NCBI GenBank assembly: GCA_016290325.1
Contig: JAEETL010000002.1
Span: 1 to 64,000, forward strand
DNA from: Muribaculaceae bacterium
GTDB lineage: Bacteria; Bacteroidota; Bacteroidia; Bacteroidales; Muribaculaceae
DNA: 64,000 bases
Direction: 5' to 3'
Shown: piece after piece, positions 43,757-52,192 of the stretch
How the letters are laid out: each line of letters starts with the position of its first letter
Position numbering within the stretch: the first letter of the stretch is position 1
Notes under the pieces: generated by a model
Databases searched by the model: none
Seen by the model: only the letters and a program-made list of their open reading frames with translations
What the model was told of the DNA's origin: nothing
Made by a program: the position numbers and the translations under genes

Positions 43757-44215
43757 ATGGAGAATTCAATTTTGAAACCTGGCCTGCCTGTTGCACTGTG
43801 CAGCGACCACGCCGGCTATCCTACCAAGGAGGCCATTAAACGCTGGCTCGACGAGCAGGGCATCGCCTACAAGGACTTTGGCACGCACAGCGAGGAAAGC
43901 TGTGACTATCCCGACTTTGCCCATCCTTGCGCAGCTGCTGTGGAGCAGGGCGAGTGCTATCCTGGCATTGCTGTGTGTGGCAGCGGTGAGGGCATCAACA
44001 TCACCCTCAACAAGCATCAGGGCATCCGTTCAGCCTTGTGCTGGCGTCTGGCTGTTGCCCGTCTTGCCCGTCAGCATAACGATGCTAACGTGATTGCTAT
44101 GCCTGGTCGTTTCGTCACCGACGAGGAGGCCATCTGCATGGTTGAGGCTTTCCTGACGACTCCTTACGAGGGTGGTCGTCACCAGCGCCGCATCGACAAG
44201 ATTCCAGTGAAATAA
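43757..44215 (+). CDS. rpiB: RpiB/LacA/LacB-family sugar-phosphate isomerase
   Basis: This 152-residue enzyme interconverts ribose 5-phosphate and ribulose 5-phosphate (pentose phosphate pathway). SDHAGYPTKEAIKRWL supplies the phosphate-binding part, ESCDYPDFAHP follows, and AVCGSGEGINITLNK carries the active-site cysteine. The ATG at 43757 begins the conserved protein; an upstream TTG at 43724 only adds residues without family resemblance. It is followed by a strong bidirectional terminator. Confidence 0.92.
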   Translation: MENSILKPGLPVALCSDHAGYPTKEAIKRWLDEQGIAYKDFGTHSEESCDYPDFAHPCAAAVEQGECYPGIAVCGSGEGINITLNKHQGIRSALCWRLAVARLARQHNDANVIAMPGRFVTDEEAICMVEAFLTTPYEGGRHQRRIDKIPVK

Positions 44216-44241
44216 CCTACTGGAATTAATAGTAAAGAAAT

Positions 44242-44272
44242 AAGGCTGTCACAATCAATTTGTGGCAGCCTT
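44242..44272. terminator. Bidirectional terminator between rpiB and the dockerin-nuclease gene
   Basis: A 13-bp stem with one mismatch (AAGGCTGTCACAA, 44242-44254, with 44260-44272) encloses a 5-base loop. It is followed by TAATTATTT on the plus strand and T-rich sequence on the minus strand. It separates the convergent rpiB and endonuclease genes. Confidence 0.8.
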
Positions 44273-44293
44273 AATTATTTCTTGATAAGGATC

Positions 44294-46099
44294 TTAATCA
44301 GCCATTATCAAGTCTAATATGGCGTTGATGTCTGAAATGTTGATCTCATGATCGCTACTTACATCGGCATAGTTCATGGTTTCGTCATCAGCAGTGCCGC
44401 CCAAGATGATATCGATGACCGCATTAACGTCACTGATATTGACCTCACCATCATTGTTCACATCGCCAAGAAGGTGTTGTGGGCGACCAAAGATGGTGAT
44501 GTCGTCTATATTGACGCGCATACCGCTCGTCTGCACGATGCGGAAGCGGGTACTGCCCGTGGTGGGAATGTCCAAGATGATTAGTTGCAAGGCGCCTCTT
44601 GTGACGGTGAAATCCCCAAGTTCGGCCCACGTCGCGCCATGATTGGTGCTGTAATCAACGCGCAGGTTGGCATCTTGGTCATTGTTGAAGCATGCTGCCC
44701 AGAAACTGATGGCGCTCGTGCCGCCATCTACGTCCTCGGCCATGGTGATGGAACTGCTGTTGCTCTTGCCCAGGCGGCATGACTGCTGGCCATGGCTGTT
44801 GTTATCACTCCAGATGCCGGCATCGACGAAGTCCCAAGTCCAGGCATGTCCCTCAACGGTGTCATCCCAGTAACCGCCAGTCGTGCAACCTTCCCAATCC
44901 TCTATGATGCTGTCACCCAGGACGACAGGAGGCGGCACTTCGCCCGGATCGGTCGCAGTAGCAATGAGGACAAAAGTGGTGCTTACCTCGTCGCTGCTGA
45001 TGTTGATGGTGTCGTTAAAGGTGCCCAAGTCGTCGGCGGTAAAGGTAACTGTGAGCATTGTGCCGCTGTTGGCCTCGCTGGCCGAGAACGAGTTGGCGCT
45101 CACATAGAAATACTCGTTATCGCTCATCGACGTGGTCAATCGCTTCGTCAAGCCCTCGCCCTTAATAAGGACCTGATACGTCAGCTCGGTGCCAACGGTG
45201 GTCGTGCCCATGTCGAATATCGAGCCGTCCTCGGGCGACGTGATAGCGGGCGGTATTTCTTGGCCTGTGCCATTCCACATTTGGCCCTGCATGTTGCCCC
45301 AGATGTATTCAGCCAGTTCGGGGTGGTCAATGAACGGATTGCGGTTGCCCTGAATGCCATAAACGGCTTCATTGCGCTTGATTTCTTTCTCGCTGACGGG
45401 ATCCAGGCGGGTCCACTCCATCAGCATATTGATCGTCCAGGTCGAGAACGCCTTATACCTGTTGGTGGCATAGTCCAACTGGGGGCTACCAGGCCATGAT
45501 TGCAGTTCATACTTATAGCAGGTAGCCATGTAAAAGTATGTGCGTGCTAAGTCACCTTTATACTCGTCGTCCGGCTCAAAAACGGTACCATTGTATCCTG
45601 GATAGGTGCTTTGCCCTAATTTGCCCTTGGCTACATATGAACCGTAAGTCAAGCGTGTGCCGTTCGCACAGACGCCATAGGGGTTATTGCCGCGTTGGCT
45701 GTTTACCTTGATATCGGTGGGGTAGACATGGAACACGTCGGTGTTCATCGGGGCTACTTCACCGCCAAACCAGCTCCTGGGGAAACTATGTTCACGGTTA
45801 TAGCCTTCGCCCACATGGGAGGCCGATGAACCGTTGTCGCTGGTCCGATACCGGCAGTTGCTGTAGATATCGATGATATAGCCATCGCTATCGACATCGG
45901 CTATAGCAAAGGCCTGAAGCAGTCCGCTGCTGTAGGATACCTGCCGGTGGTTGTGGATAATGCTGTTAAGGGCGTTCATTAGTGCCTCGTCGCTTTTACC
46001 CAGGGCGTTATTGTAGTAGTTCCTAGGCTCACTGGCAAGAACTTGGAAGGCTGTGGAGAGCGCAACCAGCATCAAGAGGAATGTGTTAACTTTTTTCAT
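44294..46099 (-). CDS. Secreted endonuclease I-family protein with dockerin-like C-terminus
   Basis: This 601-residue exported protein (signal KVNTFLLMLVALSTAFQVLA) has an endonuclease I (EndA/BsnI-type) domain at about residues 25-275. The catalytic core is YNREHSFPRSWFGG, with TDVFHVYPTDIKVNSQRGN following. An Ig-like region (about 280-385) and a jelly-roll, cleaved-adhesin-like module (about 395-540) come next. Two calcium-loop repeats (GDVNNDGEVNISDVNAVIDI and HEINISDINAILDLI) end it. It probably degrades extracellular DNA. It starts 24 bases after rlmN, so read-through from that gene is likely. Confidence 0.85.
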   Translation of the reverse strand: MKKVNTFLLMLVALSTAFQVLASEPRNYYNNALGKSDEALMNALNSIIHNHRQVSYSSGLLQAFAIADVDSDGYIIDIYSNCRYRTSDNGSSASHVGEGYNREHSFPRSWFGGEVAPMNTDVFHVYPTDIKVNSQRGNNPYGVCANGTRLTYGSYVAKGKLGQSTYPGYNGTVFEPDDEYKGDLARTYFYMATCYKYELQSWPGSPQLDYATNRYKAFSTWTINMLMEWTRLDPVSEKEIKRNEAVYGIQGNRNPFIDHPELAEYIWGNMQGQMWNGTGQEIPPAITSPEDGSIFDMGTTTVGTELTYQVLIKGEGLTKRLTTSMSDNEYFYVSANSFSASEANSGTMLTVTFTADDLGTFNDTINISSDEVSTTFVLIATATDPGEVPPPVVLGDSIIEDWEGCTTGGYWDDTVEGHAWTWDFVDAGIWSDNNSHGQQSCRLGKSNSSSITMAEDVDGGTSAISFWAACFNNDQDANLRVDYSTNHGATWAELGDFTVTRGALQLIILDIPTTGSTRFRIVQTSGMRVNIDDITIFGRPQHLLGDVNNDGEVNISDVNAVIDIILGGTADDETMNYADVSSDHEINISDINAILDLIMAD

Positions 46100-46123
46100 G
46101 ACTAAAGGGCTTGTTTTATCGGG

Positions 46124-47263
46124 TTATTTTCTGGTTTTGCGCTCGCGTGGCTTCTTAGTAGCAGGCTTTTTGTCTTTTTGTGGTGCCTTCTCGTCTTTGG
46201 CGGTTGGGGCTTTGCGTTCCGTGGCCTGTTGTTTGCGCACTTGGCCAGCAAGCTGGCCGCAAGCTGCAGCGATGTCCTCCCCACGGCTGCGGCGAATGGT
46301 GCAGGTCACGCCCTTGCTGTTGAGGTAGTCACGGAAGTAGGCCATCCTCTCGTCGCTGCTCGTGCGCAACTTCTCAATGCCGGGAATTGGATGGAAACGG
46401 ATAAGGTTCACGCGCACGTGCTCATTGGGCAGCAGTTCGCGCAGCTTCTCGGCGTGCTGGATGTCATCGTTGAACCATTGCCAGCAGATGTATTCTACCG
46501 ACAGACGGCGCTGGTGGGCGAAGTCGTAGTTGCTCAGCACATCCATGACACGGTCAATGGGAGAGATGCGCTCAATCGGCATCATCGACGAACGTTCCTC
46601 TTGGTCGGCGTTGTGGACGCTCACAGCGATGTGTACGCTGGTCTGTTCACACAAGATTTTTAGCTCAGGCAGTTTACCCACTGTGGAAACCGTCACGCGT
46701 TTGGGGCTCCATGCCAGTCCCCAAGGCTCGGTAAGGATGGCGATCACCCTGAGAATTTCCTCGATGTTATCCAGCGGCTCGCCCATGCCCATGAACACGA
46801 CATTGGTCAGCTTGTCGCTGTCGGGGATGCTCAGCACCTGGTTGATGATCTGGTTGGATGTCAGGTTGCCATGGAAGCCCTGCTTGCCCGTCATGCAGAA
46901 GTAGCAGTTCATCCTGCAACCTTTCTGTGACGAGATGCACAGTGTGGCGCGTTCTTCTTCGGGAATATATACCGACTCGACTGCGCGCTTGTCACCCACG
47001 TCAAACAGGTATTTCACCGTGCCGTCCTCGCTGGTGGCAACTTGGCTGGGTGGGTAAAGGCCCACGCAGTAGCGGCTCTCCAGTAGTTCTCGGTTGGCCT
47101 TCGAGATATTGAGCATCTGCTCAAAGTCATTTACTCGTTTCTGGTAAATCCACTGTGCCAACTGTTTGGCCACAAAACGTGGCATGCCCAGTGCACTCAC
47201 TGCATCCTGCATCTCCTCAAGGGTCATGCCCGCCATCGGCTGCAATATCTTGTCGTTGCTCAT
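46124..47263 (-). CDS. rlmN: 23S rRNA (adenine2503-C2)-methyltransferase
   Basis: This 379-residue radical-SAM enzyme methylates A2503 of 23S rRNA and A37 of some tRNAs. The cluster motif QKGCRMNCYFCMTG places Cys116, Cys120 and Cys123. The conserved GMGEPLDN and the C-terminal GVTCTIRRSRGEDIAAACGQ (second catalytic cysteine) are present. A 35-residue lysine/alanine-rich tail follows, uncommon in E. coli RlmN but seen in Bacteroidetes. Its own -7 box is upstream. The dockerin-nuclease gene lies directly downstream. Confidence 0.95.
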   Translation of the reverse strand: MSNDKILQPMAGMTLEEMQDAVSALGMPRFVAKQLAQWIYQKRVNDFEQMLNISKANRELLESRYCVGLYPPSQVATSEDGTVKYLFDVGDKRAVESVYIPEEERATLCISSQKGCRMNCYFCMTGKQGFHGNLTSNQIINQVLSIPDSDKLTNVVFMGMGEPLDNIEEILRVIAILTEPWGLAWSPKRVTVSTVGKLPELKILCEQTSVHIAVSVHNADQEERSSMMPIERISPIDRVMDVLSNYDFAHQRRLSVEYICWQWFNDDIQHAEKLRELLPNEHVRVNLIRFHPIPGIEKLRTSSDERMAYFRDYLNSKGVTCTIRRSRGEDIAAACGQLAGQVRKQQATERKAPTAKDEKAPQKDKKPATKKPRERKTRK

Positions 47264-47294
47264 GTCAAGAAAGATTTAGTATTTGTTCAAACTG

Positions 47295-47302
47295 CAAAAT
47301 TA
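47295..47302 (-). promoter_or_regulatory. -7 box for rlmN
   Basis: The minus strand reads TAATTTTG (TAnnTTTG match), predicting a leader of about 25 bases before the ATG at 47263. Confidence 0.6.
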
Positions 47303-47526
47303 GTAATAAGTTTCTAGTTTCTGCCCCCTAGTCGCTAGTTTATTTATCATCAGCCTTTTTATTCTTCTGTTTTTTCCTTGGGACAGGGTATTCTGATGCC
47401 CTCTGCCAGTATTCTTGCAACATTATCCTGTCGCGGTGTGGCTGGCGGAGAATGGTAGTATTATGGTGGTGTGCTTGCACGGCTCAGGGATTATGGCGAT
47501 ATTTGCACTCTAAACCCGCTCAGCCG

Positions 47527-49245
47527 ATGAGATACCTTCTCCTATTATATAGCCTTATAGTGCTGCTGCCACTTGCTGCTCAGCAAGGTAGCGCTGGGAT
47601 GCAATGTCCCGTCGTGAAAGTTGAGGCAGAGCGGCTGGCAGACATGAACGTGCCTCGTTATGGACATACGGTGTTGCTGCTGAACGGTGAGCCGACGGCA
47701 ATTGGCGGGCACACCACCAACTTCGTGCCGACGCCTACCCTCGAATATTATAAGGACGGCAAGTGGCATTTGGTGCCGACCGCATTCAACCATGATGACG
47801 GCTTTGCCGTTGAACTGACGACAGGTAAAGTGCTCATCGCTGGAGGACACAGCGAGAATCTGGGCGTCGGGCAAAGTTTTGAGGCCGAACTCTATGATCC
47901 GTTAACTCGCACGTCAGAAGGATTTGCCAGTCTCGACACCAAGCGAGCTTTGGCATCGTCCTTGGCGTTGGACGATGGCCGTGCCGTCATTGCCGGCAAC
48001 TGGCACCATGAGGATGCCATCGAAATCTATGACGGTAAGATCAGTTTCTTGCCGGTGAAGGGGGTGAGTGTCGGCCGATGCACCCCGTACATACTGCAAA
48101 CGGCTAAAGATAATGCCATAATCATCGGTGGACGGGACACGGTAGGTCATGAAATCACTCAGCCAGTGGTCGACCGCCTGAAGGGTGAACCATACCATGT
48201 GCCATTGCTCGAGGAGTGGAGGATCCTCCCGGGATTCACGTTCTGGCCGTCATCCACTGTTTTTATCGGCGATAAGTCTAAAGGGGACTATTCCTATCTG
48301 TTACCGATCAAAAATGATGATGGACAGCCAGCCATTGCCCGCGTCACCAATGGAGAATTCTCGTTGCTGGCTACTGATGTGCCCATCCCCAGTTCGTATC
48401 AATGGGGTGAAATCCACTACAGCATCAGCTTCCTTGTTGACCGTCAGCGTCAGCGGGCATATCTTATCGGTTGTGATTCCAGTTCCGTATCGCCATGTGA
48501 CTCAACACACGTGTATGTTGTCGCTATCGACTATGTCCCCACACCGGCCCGTCTGACTTTTTGTTTCACCGACGTGCTGACCGATGTGGACGTCACGGTT
48601 CCACTTCTGAACGCCGACGGAGACTTGATGCTGATAGGTGGCGTGCCTAAATCCTCATTCTTCAAACCCACCGCTGCCACGTGGCTGATTCACGTCAGCC
48701 CACACAGCAAGGCCGCGGCAACAGGTTGGCCGCTGTGGAAGTGGGCTCTTCTTGTTCTGACTATCGCTGCCGTGGCCGCTCTGATGGCCTTGCTGTTCAG
48801 GCGAAAGAAAATGGGACAAACAGATGAAATGCCGCCCATTGAATTGCCCGATGCGGAAACTCTTACCGCCCCCCTAGCCGAGGATTTGGAGGCAACTGAC
48901 GATGGTGAGGATTGTGCCGAACTTATGCGTCGTCTTCTCCAGATGATGGAGGAGGAGCGTCCTTTCTTGAACCCAGACCTGAAGGTTACCGATATCGCCA
49001 ATGCTTTGGGTACAAACCGCATTGTCTTATCCAATTGCATCAAGTCACGCCACAACTGCACCTTCCCTCAGTTTGTCAACACCTATCGTGTGAAGTTTGC
49101 TCAACAAATGCTCAGTTGTTCCCCCGACATCAAGTTGACGGAAGTGTGGACTGCGGCAGGTTTTTCTAGTGAATCATCGTTCTATCGCATCTTCAAATCC
49201 ATCACCGGCACTACGCCCAACGATTGGAAAACCACTAATTCTTAA
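47527..49245 (+). CDS. Membrane-spanning kelch-type sensor with AraC DNA-binding domain
   Basis: This 572-residue protein has an N-terminal signal/TM segment (RYLLLLYSLIVLLPLAAQ) and a periplasmic kelch-like beta-propeller (about residues 25-395, repeated PRYGHTVLLLNGEPTAIGGH patterns). One transmembrane helix (WALLVLTIAAVAALMALLF, about 404-422) precedes a cytoplasmic AraC-type double helix-turn-helix (about 465-565, VTDIANALGTNRIVLSNCI and LTEVWTAAGFSSESSFYRIF). It is a one-component transmembrane regulator, comparable to HTCS proteins without histidine kinase. I prefer ATG 47527 over the start at 47452. Its target may be the adjacent secreted protein at 49490. Confidence 0.82.
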   Translation: MRYLLLLYSLIVLLPLAAQQGSAGMQCPVVKVEAERLADMNVPRYGHTVLLLNGEPTAIGGHTTNFVPTPTLEYYKDGKWHLVPTAFNHDDGFAVELTTGKVLIAGGHSENLGVGQSFEAELYDPLTRTSEGFASLDTKRALASSLALDDGRAVIAGNWHHEDAIEIYDGKISFLPVKGVSVGRCTPYILQTAKDNAIIIGGRDTVGHEITQPVVDRLKGEPYHVPLLEEWRILPGFTFWPSSTVFIGDKSKGDYSYLLPIKNDDGQPAIARVTNGEFSLLATDVPIPSSYQWGEIHYSISFLVDRQRQRAYLIGCDSSSVSPCDSTHVYVVAIDYVPTPARLTFCFTDVLTDVDVTVPLLNADGDLMLIGGVPKSSFFKPTAATWLIHVSPHSKAAATGWPLWKWALLVLTIAAVAALMALLFRRKKMGQTDEMPPIELPDAETLTAPLAEDLEATDDGEDCAELMRRLLQMMEEERPFLNPDLKVTDIANALGTNRIVLSNCIKSRHNCTFPQFVNTYRVKFAQQMLSCSPDIKLTEVWTAAGFSSESSFYRIFKSITGTTPNDWKTTNS

Positions 49246-49310
49246 TCTCAACAAGCTTGATGAAATCTCCATAATTCATAAAAAATATTGTTACAGTGGT
49301 AAATATACGA

Positions 49311-49346
49311 AAAACGACTCCCAAAAATATTTTTGAGAGTCGTTTT
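49311..49346 (+). terminator. Terminator after the kelch-AraC gene
   Basis: A 17-bp stem with one mismatch (49311-49327 with 49330-49346; AAAACGACTC pairing with GAGTCGTTTT) has a 2-base loop and is followed by TACTTTTTT. It lies 65 bases past the stop. Confidence 0.75.
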
Positions 49347-49382
49347 TACTTTTTTGAGAGGCCCCCAGTAGCATTGTTGAAC

Positions 49383-49390
49383 TAACTTTG
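49383..49390 (+). promoter_or_regulatory. -7 box for the PPC-repeat protein gene
   Basis: TAACTTTG matches TAnnTTTG and predicts a leader of about 95 bases before the ATG at 49490. The -33 element is not clear. Confidence 0.55.
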
Positions 49391-49489
49391 CAACAAGTAT
49401 TTTTGCCCATTATATGTTCTATATATTTACATTTCCATGAATGAATTTAATTCACATATATTATTAACTATTTAACCCATGAGTACATT

Positions 49490-50893
49490 ATGAAGAAATT
49501 ATTTTTACTATTTGCAGTAATGCTGGCGACCTCGATGGGCCTGCTGGCACAAGGCAGTTCGTGGCAGACCGCCACGCTAATCAACAGCGGAGCGACCAAG
49601 ACCGGCACGTTCGGGGGCAACGACAGCGAGGTATGGTACAAAATTGTCGTTCCCGAGGAGGGACAGATTGAGTTCCAAGGCTTTGCCGAGGGTGTGAACT
49701 TCTATGCCTATTATTGCATCGTTTATGGCTACAAGAACGGTGACATTTATGACCGAGGCCATTTTACGGGGAATCTCCTTCCTGGTCCTGGTTCCAAATC
49801 TGATACCATCACATTCAAAGCCACCGACGTGGGCATAGGCACCTATTACATCAAGCTCATGAGCTATAACAGTACTGGTCCCGGAACTTACAGGCTGTAT
49901 TACAAGTTTACTCCTTGTGCGCTTGCAGCTGACCCGGAGCCCAACAACGACTATGAGCACTCCAGCCTGCTTGAAAGCGGCAAGACCGTGGAGGGCAGGT
50001 TAGGCTACCGCACATCGGATGACGTCACCGACACCGATGACTGGTACAAAATCGTTGTTCCCGAGGAAGGGCAGATTGAACTCATGGCCACCGCCACCGG
50101 GACGGTGAGATTCTATCCCCAGTACAGCACCGTTAATGGCTACAAGAACAATGACATTTATAGCCGAGGCCATTTTACGGGAAATACCATCTCCGCCTCT
50201 CAGACTGATACCATGACATTCAAAGCCACCGACGTGGGCCCCGGCACCTATTACATCCACATCAACCGCTATAACAGTACCGGTGGCGGCGGCTACAAGC
50301 TGTATTATAAGTTCACTCGATGCCCGCTGTCCAATGATGCAGAACCCAATGAGGATTACGAGCACGCCGGTTGGCTGCCCAGCGGCCCGACCAAGCAAGG
50401 CAGATTAGGTTACCGCACTTCGGATGACGTTACCGATAATCAGGACTGGTACAGATTCACTGTTACCAAGAAAGGTTCTATCGAATTAACAGTAACCGGC
50501 ACCGAGAACTTGTTGTTATACCGCACTAATTCTTGTGTTTACGGTTTGAGAAGTGATGGCACCACCTATTCCATGGGCAGTTTCTCGGCCTCAACCTCAA
50601 ACTATGGCTCTGATACGATCACCTTCCATGCCAATGATGTTGAAATGGGCACTTATTATGTCAAGGTTTACCGCTATGGTGGCAGCGGTGGTTACAGGCT
50701 GACCTATAATGGTCCCACCAAGACGGGTGATGTTGACGGTGATAACAGTGTGAACATCGCCGACGTGACCGCTTTGATAGACATTCTGCTGAGTGGCGGC
50801 ACTGTTCCCACTAATGCCGACGTGGACGGTGATGGCATTGTAAACATAGCTGATGTGACAGCCCTTATCGACATGCTCCTGAGCGGGCATTGA
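49490..50893 (+). CDS. Secreted protein with three PPC-like repeats and dockerin-like C-terminus
   Basis: This is a 467-residue protein with a signal peptide (KKLFLLFAVMLATSMGLLA). Three modules of about 125-135 residues start near 20, 155 and 285. Each contains DxDDWYKIVVPEEGQIELxA-like and GTYYIKLxxYNSTG-like segments, resembling the bacterial pre-peptidase C-terminal (PPC) domain. Two calcium-loop repeats (DVDGDNSVNIADVTALIDIL and DVDGDGIVNIADVTALIDML) end the protein. There is no catalytic motif. Repeats 1 and 2 keep long near-identical DNA stretches, so one module duplicated recently. Confidence 0.82.
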   Translation: MKKLFLLFAVMLATSMGLLAQGSSWQTATLINSGATKTGTFGGNDSEVWYKIVVPEEGQIEFQGFAEGVNFYAYYCIVYGYKNGDIYDRGHFTGNLLPGPGSKSDTITFKATDVGIGTYYIKLMSYNSTGPGTYRLYYKFTPCALAADPEPNNDYEHSSLLESGKTVEGRLGYRTSDDVTDTDDWYKIVVPEEGQIELMATATGTVRFYPQYSTVNGYKNNDIYSRGHFTGNTISASQTDTMTFKATDVGPGTYYIHINRYNSTGGGGYKLYYKFTRCPLSNDAEPNEDYEHAGWLPSGPTKQGRLGYRTSDDVTDNQDWYRFTVTKKGSIELTVTGTENLLLYRTNSCVYGLRSDGTTYSMGSFSASTSNYGSDTITFHANDVEMGTYYVKVYRYGGSGGYRLTYNGPTKTGDVDGDNSVNIADVTALIDILLSGGTVPTNADVDGDGIVNIADVTALIDMLLSGH

Positions 50894-50976
50894 TTCTCAG
50901 GTGCTCAAGCTAAATCTTTAAGCTCTAAAAAAGAATGTATTGAGACTAAAACGGATTGATGCAGTATAAGATGATG

Positions 50977-51003
50977 CGGGCTGGGGCAAAGCGCTCCAGC
51001 CCG
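50977..51003 (+). terminator. Terminator after the PPC-repeat gene
   Basis: CGGGCTGG (50977-50984) pairs with CCAGCCCG (50996-51003) around an 11-base loop and is followed by TTTTT. It is a classic Rho-independent terminator. Confidence 0.8.
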
Positions 51004-51083
51004 TTTTTCTGGTGGATAGGGAGTGATGGGGTTTGATAGAATGGGAGGGTTTGTTGCGAAACTAACACCTAAAACTTATATGA

Positions 51084-51190
51084 TCGCGCTACGCGCGAGA
51101 AATTAACAAAATTATGAATAAAATTAAAATATAAATCATTTTGTTTAATTTATATACAAATTTTTGTTTAATTTCTCGGCCGTAGGCCGA
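51084..51190. repeat. Composite palindromic element, copy 2
   Basis: This 107-bp element has hairpins at both ends: TCGCGC-TAC-GCGCGA (51084-51098) and TCGGCC-GTA-GGCCGA (51176-51190). Inside these, GAGAAATTAA-CAAAATT on the left is the near-reverse complement of AATTTTTGTTTAATTTCTC on the right. The core is AT-rich and non-coding. It matches copy 1 at 43608-43701 in design and in the GAAATT/AATTTC arms, while the hairpin stems differ. Remaining sequence between 51003 and 51273 shows nothing else. Confidence 0.65.
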
Positions 51191-51273
51191 TAACTTGTAG
51201 TGTCTATTGAGTTTTGCAACAACCTCATAGGGGACCCTGTCGTAGTGGTGGAAATTGTCTTTGCAATAGGGGA

Positions 51274-52095
51274 TTAGGGATAGACGGGGAGGTCGAGCAT
51301 CTGGCGGAGGTGGGTCTCGAGGATATGGAATCCCGGGTCGACCATGCCGCCGTGCCCGTGGCCGTCAATCTCATAAAGATAGGTCTGCTGGTGCCCGGCA
51401 AGTTTCATCATGCGGGCCAGATACTGGTTCTCGTCATAGCGGCCGTATAGCTCCAATTCCCTATCACCGCATATCAACACCAATGGCGGGCAATCGCCGC
51501 GCACCCAATACAGCGGCGCATACTCGTCGATGGTGGCCTGCAAGGGCGGAATGCCTTGCATCTTGCGCACATTATAATGGGTAATGGCCTGTCCGCTGAA
51601 CGGGACATACATCATGACACTGTCGGCATCAATGCCATAGGCTGCCAGCCAATGCTTATCCAAGCTCAGCATCATTGAGATGTAGCCACCTGCCGAGTGG
51701 CCTGACACGACGATTTTGCGCGGGTCACCGCCATAATCAGTGATGTGCCTGAACACCCAAGCCACCGCCTCGGCGGCATCATCAAGCGTTTCCTTGACGG
51801 TTACTTGTGGTAATAGTCTATAGTTTACCCCGACAACCACGATGTCTTTTTCCCTGAGTTGTGCCGGAATCTCCTTGTTGCCAGCTTCCAGGCCGCCACC
51901 ATGGAACCACACTACAACTGGGCGTTCAGTCACGCCCTTGGGATGATACACATCAAGTTTCAGCCGCTCCAGCGAGTAGGCGTCGGTTTTATGGGTATAG
52001 CTGATGTCATTGACCTGCTCGTAGCCTTGCGCATTCAATGTGATGCATAGAAAAGCTAGGATAAGTGTTACTGAGATTTTGGTTATTGCATTCAT
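51274..52095 (-). CDS. Alpha/beta-hydrolase (esterase/lipase-like), exported
   Basis: This 273-residue protein has a signal peptide (ITKISVTLILAFLCITLNA). The oxyanion motif HGGGLEAG, the nucleophile elbow VSGHSAGGYISMML, the acidic ICGDRELEL and the histidine in DGHGHGGMVDPG form a Ser-Asp-His esterase triad of the BD-FAE/carboxylesterase type. It probably deacylates a carbohydrate or small ester in the periplasm. I start at the ATG at 52095; an in-frame ATG at 52137 adds residues before the signal peptide. It sits close downstream of the P5C dehydrogenase gene on the same strand. Confidence 0.82.
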   Translation of the reverse strand: MNAITKISVTLILAFLCITLNAQGYEQVNDISYTHKTDAYSLERLKLDVYHPKGVTERPVVVWFHGGGLEAGNKEIPAQLREKDIVVVGVNYRLLPQVTVKETLDDAAEAVAWVFRHITDYGGDPRKIVVSGHSAGGYISMMLSLDKHWLAAYGIDADSVMMYVPFSGQAITHYNVRKMQGIPPLQATIDEYAPLYWVRGDCPPLVLICGDRELELYGRYDENQYLARMMKLAGHQQTYLYEIDGHGHGGMVDPGFHILETHLRQMLDLPVYP

Positions 52096-52192
52096 AATGC
52101 TGATATGTCGGCTATATTCTAAACGAGGGTGAGCCAAATAACTTGACGCACCCTCATTGTTGATATTGTTAATTGTTACAATTAACTGTTGA

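Noticed and set aside
49490-50893. CRISPR-like or tandem DNA array
   Set aside because: The repeated DNA encodes protein modules in frame; spacing is over 350 bases and there are no short regular repeats.
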